DNA from: Variovorax sp. Root411
GTDB lineage: Bacteria > Pseudomonadota > Gammaproteobacteria > Burkholderiales > Burkholderiaceae_C
Assembly: GCF_001425205.1 (NCBI RefSeq)
Contig: NZ_LMDW01000005.1
Span: forward strand, 81,513-145,512
DNA: 64,000 bases
Reading direction: 5' to 3'
Shown here piece by piece: positions 62,922 to 64,000 of this stretch; the first letter of the stretch is position 1; each line of letters starts with the position of its first letter. The notes beneath the pieces are model-generated. The model had not been told where the DNA came from and did no database searches. It was given only the letters and a program-made list of their open reading frames with translations. Made by a program: the position numbers and the translations under genes.

Positions 62922-63851
62922 ATGACAACCACTCGCCCCGTCCGCTTTCGCGGCATCTTCCCCGTCGTGCCCACGCCGTTCACCGAGCGCGGCGAACTCG
63001 ACCTCGAAAGCCAGAAGCGCTGCGTCGACTTCATGATCGATGCCGGCTCGGATGGCCTGTGCATCCTGGCCAACTTCTCCGAGCAGTTCCTGCTGTCGGA
63101 CGACGAGCGCGAGGTGCTCACGCGCTGCGTGCTCGAGCACGTCGCCGGCCGGGTGCCGGTGATCGTGACCACCACGCACTTCAGCACCGAGGTCTGCGCC
63201 GCGCGCAGCCGCCGCGCGCAGGACATGGGCGCGGCCATGCTGATGGTGATGCCGCCCTACCACGGCGCCACCTTCCGCGTGCCCGAGCCGCAGATCCGCG
63301 ACTTCTATGCGCGCTTGTCCGATGCGGTGGACATCCCCATCATGATTCAGGACGCCCCTGCCGCCGGCACGCCGCTGCCGGCTGCGTTCCTCGCGCAGAT
63401 GGCGCGCGAGATCGAGCACGTTGCCTATTTCAAGATCGAAACAGCGGGCGCCGCATCGAAGCTGCGCGAGCTGATCCGCCTGGGCGGCGACGCCGTCGAA
63501 GGCCCGTGGGACGGCGAGGAGGCCATCACGCTGCTGCCCGACCTCGACGCTGGCGCCACCGGCTCGATGACCGGCGGCGGCTACCCCGACGGCATCCGGC
63601 CGATCATCGAAGCGCATCGCGCAGGCGACCGCGACAAGGCCTCCGCGCTCTACCAGCGCTGGCTGCCGCTCATCAACCACGAGAACCGGCAGTCCGGCTT
63701 CCTGGCCGCCAAGGCGCTGATGAAGGAGGGCGGCGTGATCGCCTGCGAGGCGCCGCGCCATCCCTGGCCCGCCATGCATCCGGAAACCCGCAAGGGCCTG
63801 ATCGAGACCGCACGCCGGCTCGATCCGCTGGTGCTGCGCTGGGCACGCTGA
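62922..63851 (+). CDS. DapA-family lyase (2-keto-3-deoxy acid aldolase/dehydratase-like)
   Basis: The 309-aa TIM-barrel protein shows PVVPTPFTERGELD (about 14-27), VMPPYHGA with the active-site Tyr, and the Schiff-base Lys in YFKIETAG. Members here act as 2-keto-3-deoxy sugar-acid aldolases or dehydratases rather than lysine-pathway DapA, and the operon (dehydratase upstream, aldehyde dehydrogenase downstream) supports that. It is 24 bases from its neighbour. Confidence 0.88.
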   Translation: MTTTRPVRFRGIFPVVPTPFTERGELDLESQKRCVDFMIDAGSDGLCILANFSEQFLLSDDEREVLTRCVLEHVAGRVPVIVTTTHFSTEVCAARSRRAQDMGAAMLMVMPPYHGATFRVPEPQIRDFYARLSDAVDIPIMIQDAPAAGTPLPAAFLAQMAREIEHVAYFKIETAGAASKLRELIRLGGDAVEGPWDGEEAITLLPDLDAGATGSMTGGGYPDGIRPIIEAHRAGDRDKASALYQRWLPLINHENRQSGFLAAKALMKEGGVIACEAPRHPWPAMHPETRKGLIETARRLDPLVLRWAR

Positions 63852-63865
63852 ACAAGGAACCCCTC

Positions 63866-64000
63866 ATGCAAAACTTCGACAACCTGATCGGCGGCGAATG
63901 GCGTGCCGGCGCAAGCTACAGCCCCAACCTCAACCCCAGCAACCTGTCCGACGTGCTGGGCCAGTACACCCAGGGCGACGCATCGCACGTCGAAGCCGCC
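63866..64000 (+). CDS. NAD(P)-dependent aldehyde dehydrogenase (3' partial)
   Basis: Only the first 45 residues are in the window: NFDNLIGGEWRAG and NPSNLSDVLGQYTQG are the standard aldehyde dehydrogenase opening. In this context it probably oxidises a semialdehyde (such as 2-oxoglutarate semialdehyde) from the deoxy-acid route. The ATG follows AAGGAA, 14 bases after the DapA-like stop. Confidence 0.83.
   Translation, partial: MQNFDNLIGGEWRAGASYSPNLNPSNLSDVLGQYTQGDASHVEAA

Noticed and set aside
61323..63779. 818-codon reading frame on the - strand opposite the sugar-acid genes
   Set aside because: It is a mirror frame of high-GC coding sequence; the + strand genes have clear family motifs and start signals.

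Overview
The window looks like a high-GC chromosome of a betaproteobacterium in the Burkholderiales, most likely Comamonadaceae (Variovorax/Acidovorax-like). Two Bug-type tripartite tricarboxylate receptors in a sugar-acid catabolic operon, a LysR regulator and the general codon use support this. The species cannot be fixed from the sequence alone.

Region 1 (1-11.3 kb, + strand): a tightly packed cluster of a 5'-truncated giant DEAH helicase with a DrmA/DruE-like C-terminal Zn cluster, a small ORF, a DUF3883-type PD-(D/E)XK protein, a HIT-family hydrolase, an HNH nuclease and a UvrD-like helicase with an internal nuclease-like insertion and a zinc ribbon. Several genes overlap, so this is one operon, probably a defence operon starting left of the window.

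Region 2 (11.4-36.2 kb, - strand): the most striking locus. Transcription runs from 36.2 to 11.4 kb through a DrmD-like SNF2 helicase, a 1649-aa adenine-specific methylase, an HNH-DGQHR protein, a Ser/Thr kinase fused to an SF1 helicase, a PLD-family protein, a 447-aa unknown protein, a 2114-aa DUF1998-type helicase with a VSR-like C-terminal segment, a RelE-like domain fused to a UvrD helicase, and a small HNH protein. SNF2 + methylase + PLD + DUF1998 helicase is the logic of DISARM. The kinase-helicase, the HNH-DGQHR protein and the RelE-UvrD fusion are not part of canonical DISARM, so this is my best candidate for an undescribed system.

Region 3 (36.2-50.6 kb): the body of an integrative element. 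It has a glycine-zipper zinc-ribbon protein, DUF932, YqaJ exonuclease and a 'hydrolase or metal-binding' family gene, with terminator-like hairpins in or between their leaders. A cluster of six short perfect hairpins follows, then a three-gene ABC-3C conflict module (Mrr-like nuclease, middle component, SMC-like ATPase), two tandem Rep/Gp2-like paralogues (the second with a damaged HUH motif), an AlpA-type regulator, a hypothetical gene with a Gln/Glu repeat, and a tyrosine integrase.

Region 4 (50.6-53.7 kb): accessory scatter with an HNH protein, two XRE regulators and a duplicated ~130-bp sequence in front of each regulator. Region 5 (53.7-64 kb): probable host chromosome with an HTH-citrate synthase fusion divergent from a 2-hydroxyacid dehydrogenase, two Bug receptors, a LysR regulator and a sugar-acid operon (PdxA family, rhamnonate-dehydratase-like enzyme, UxaA family, DapA-family aldolase, aldehyde dehydrogenase cut by the window end).
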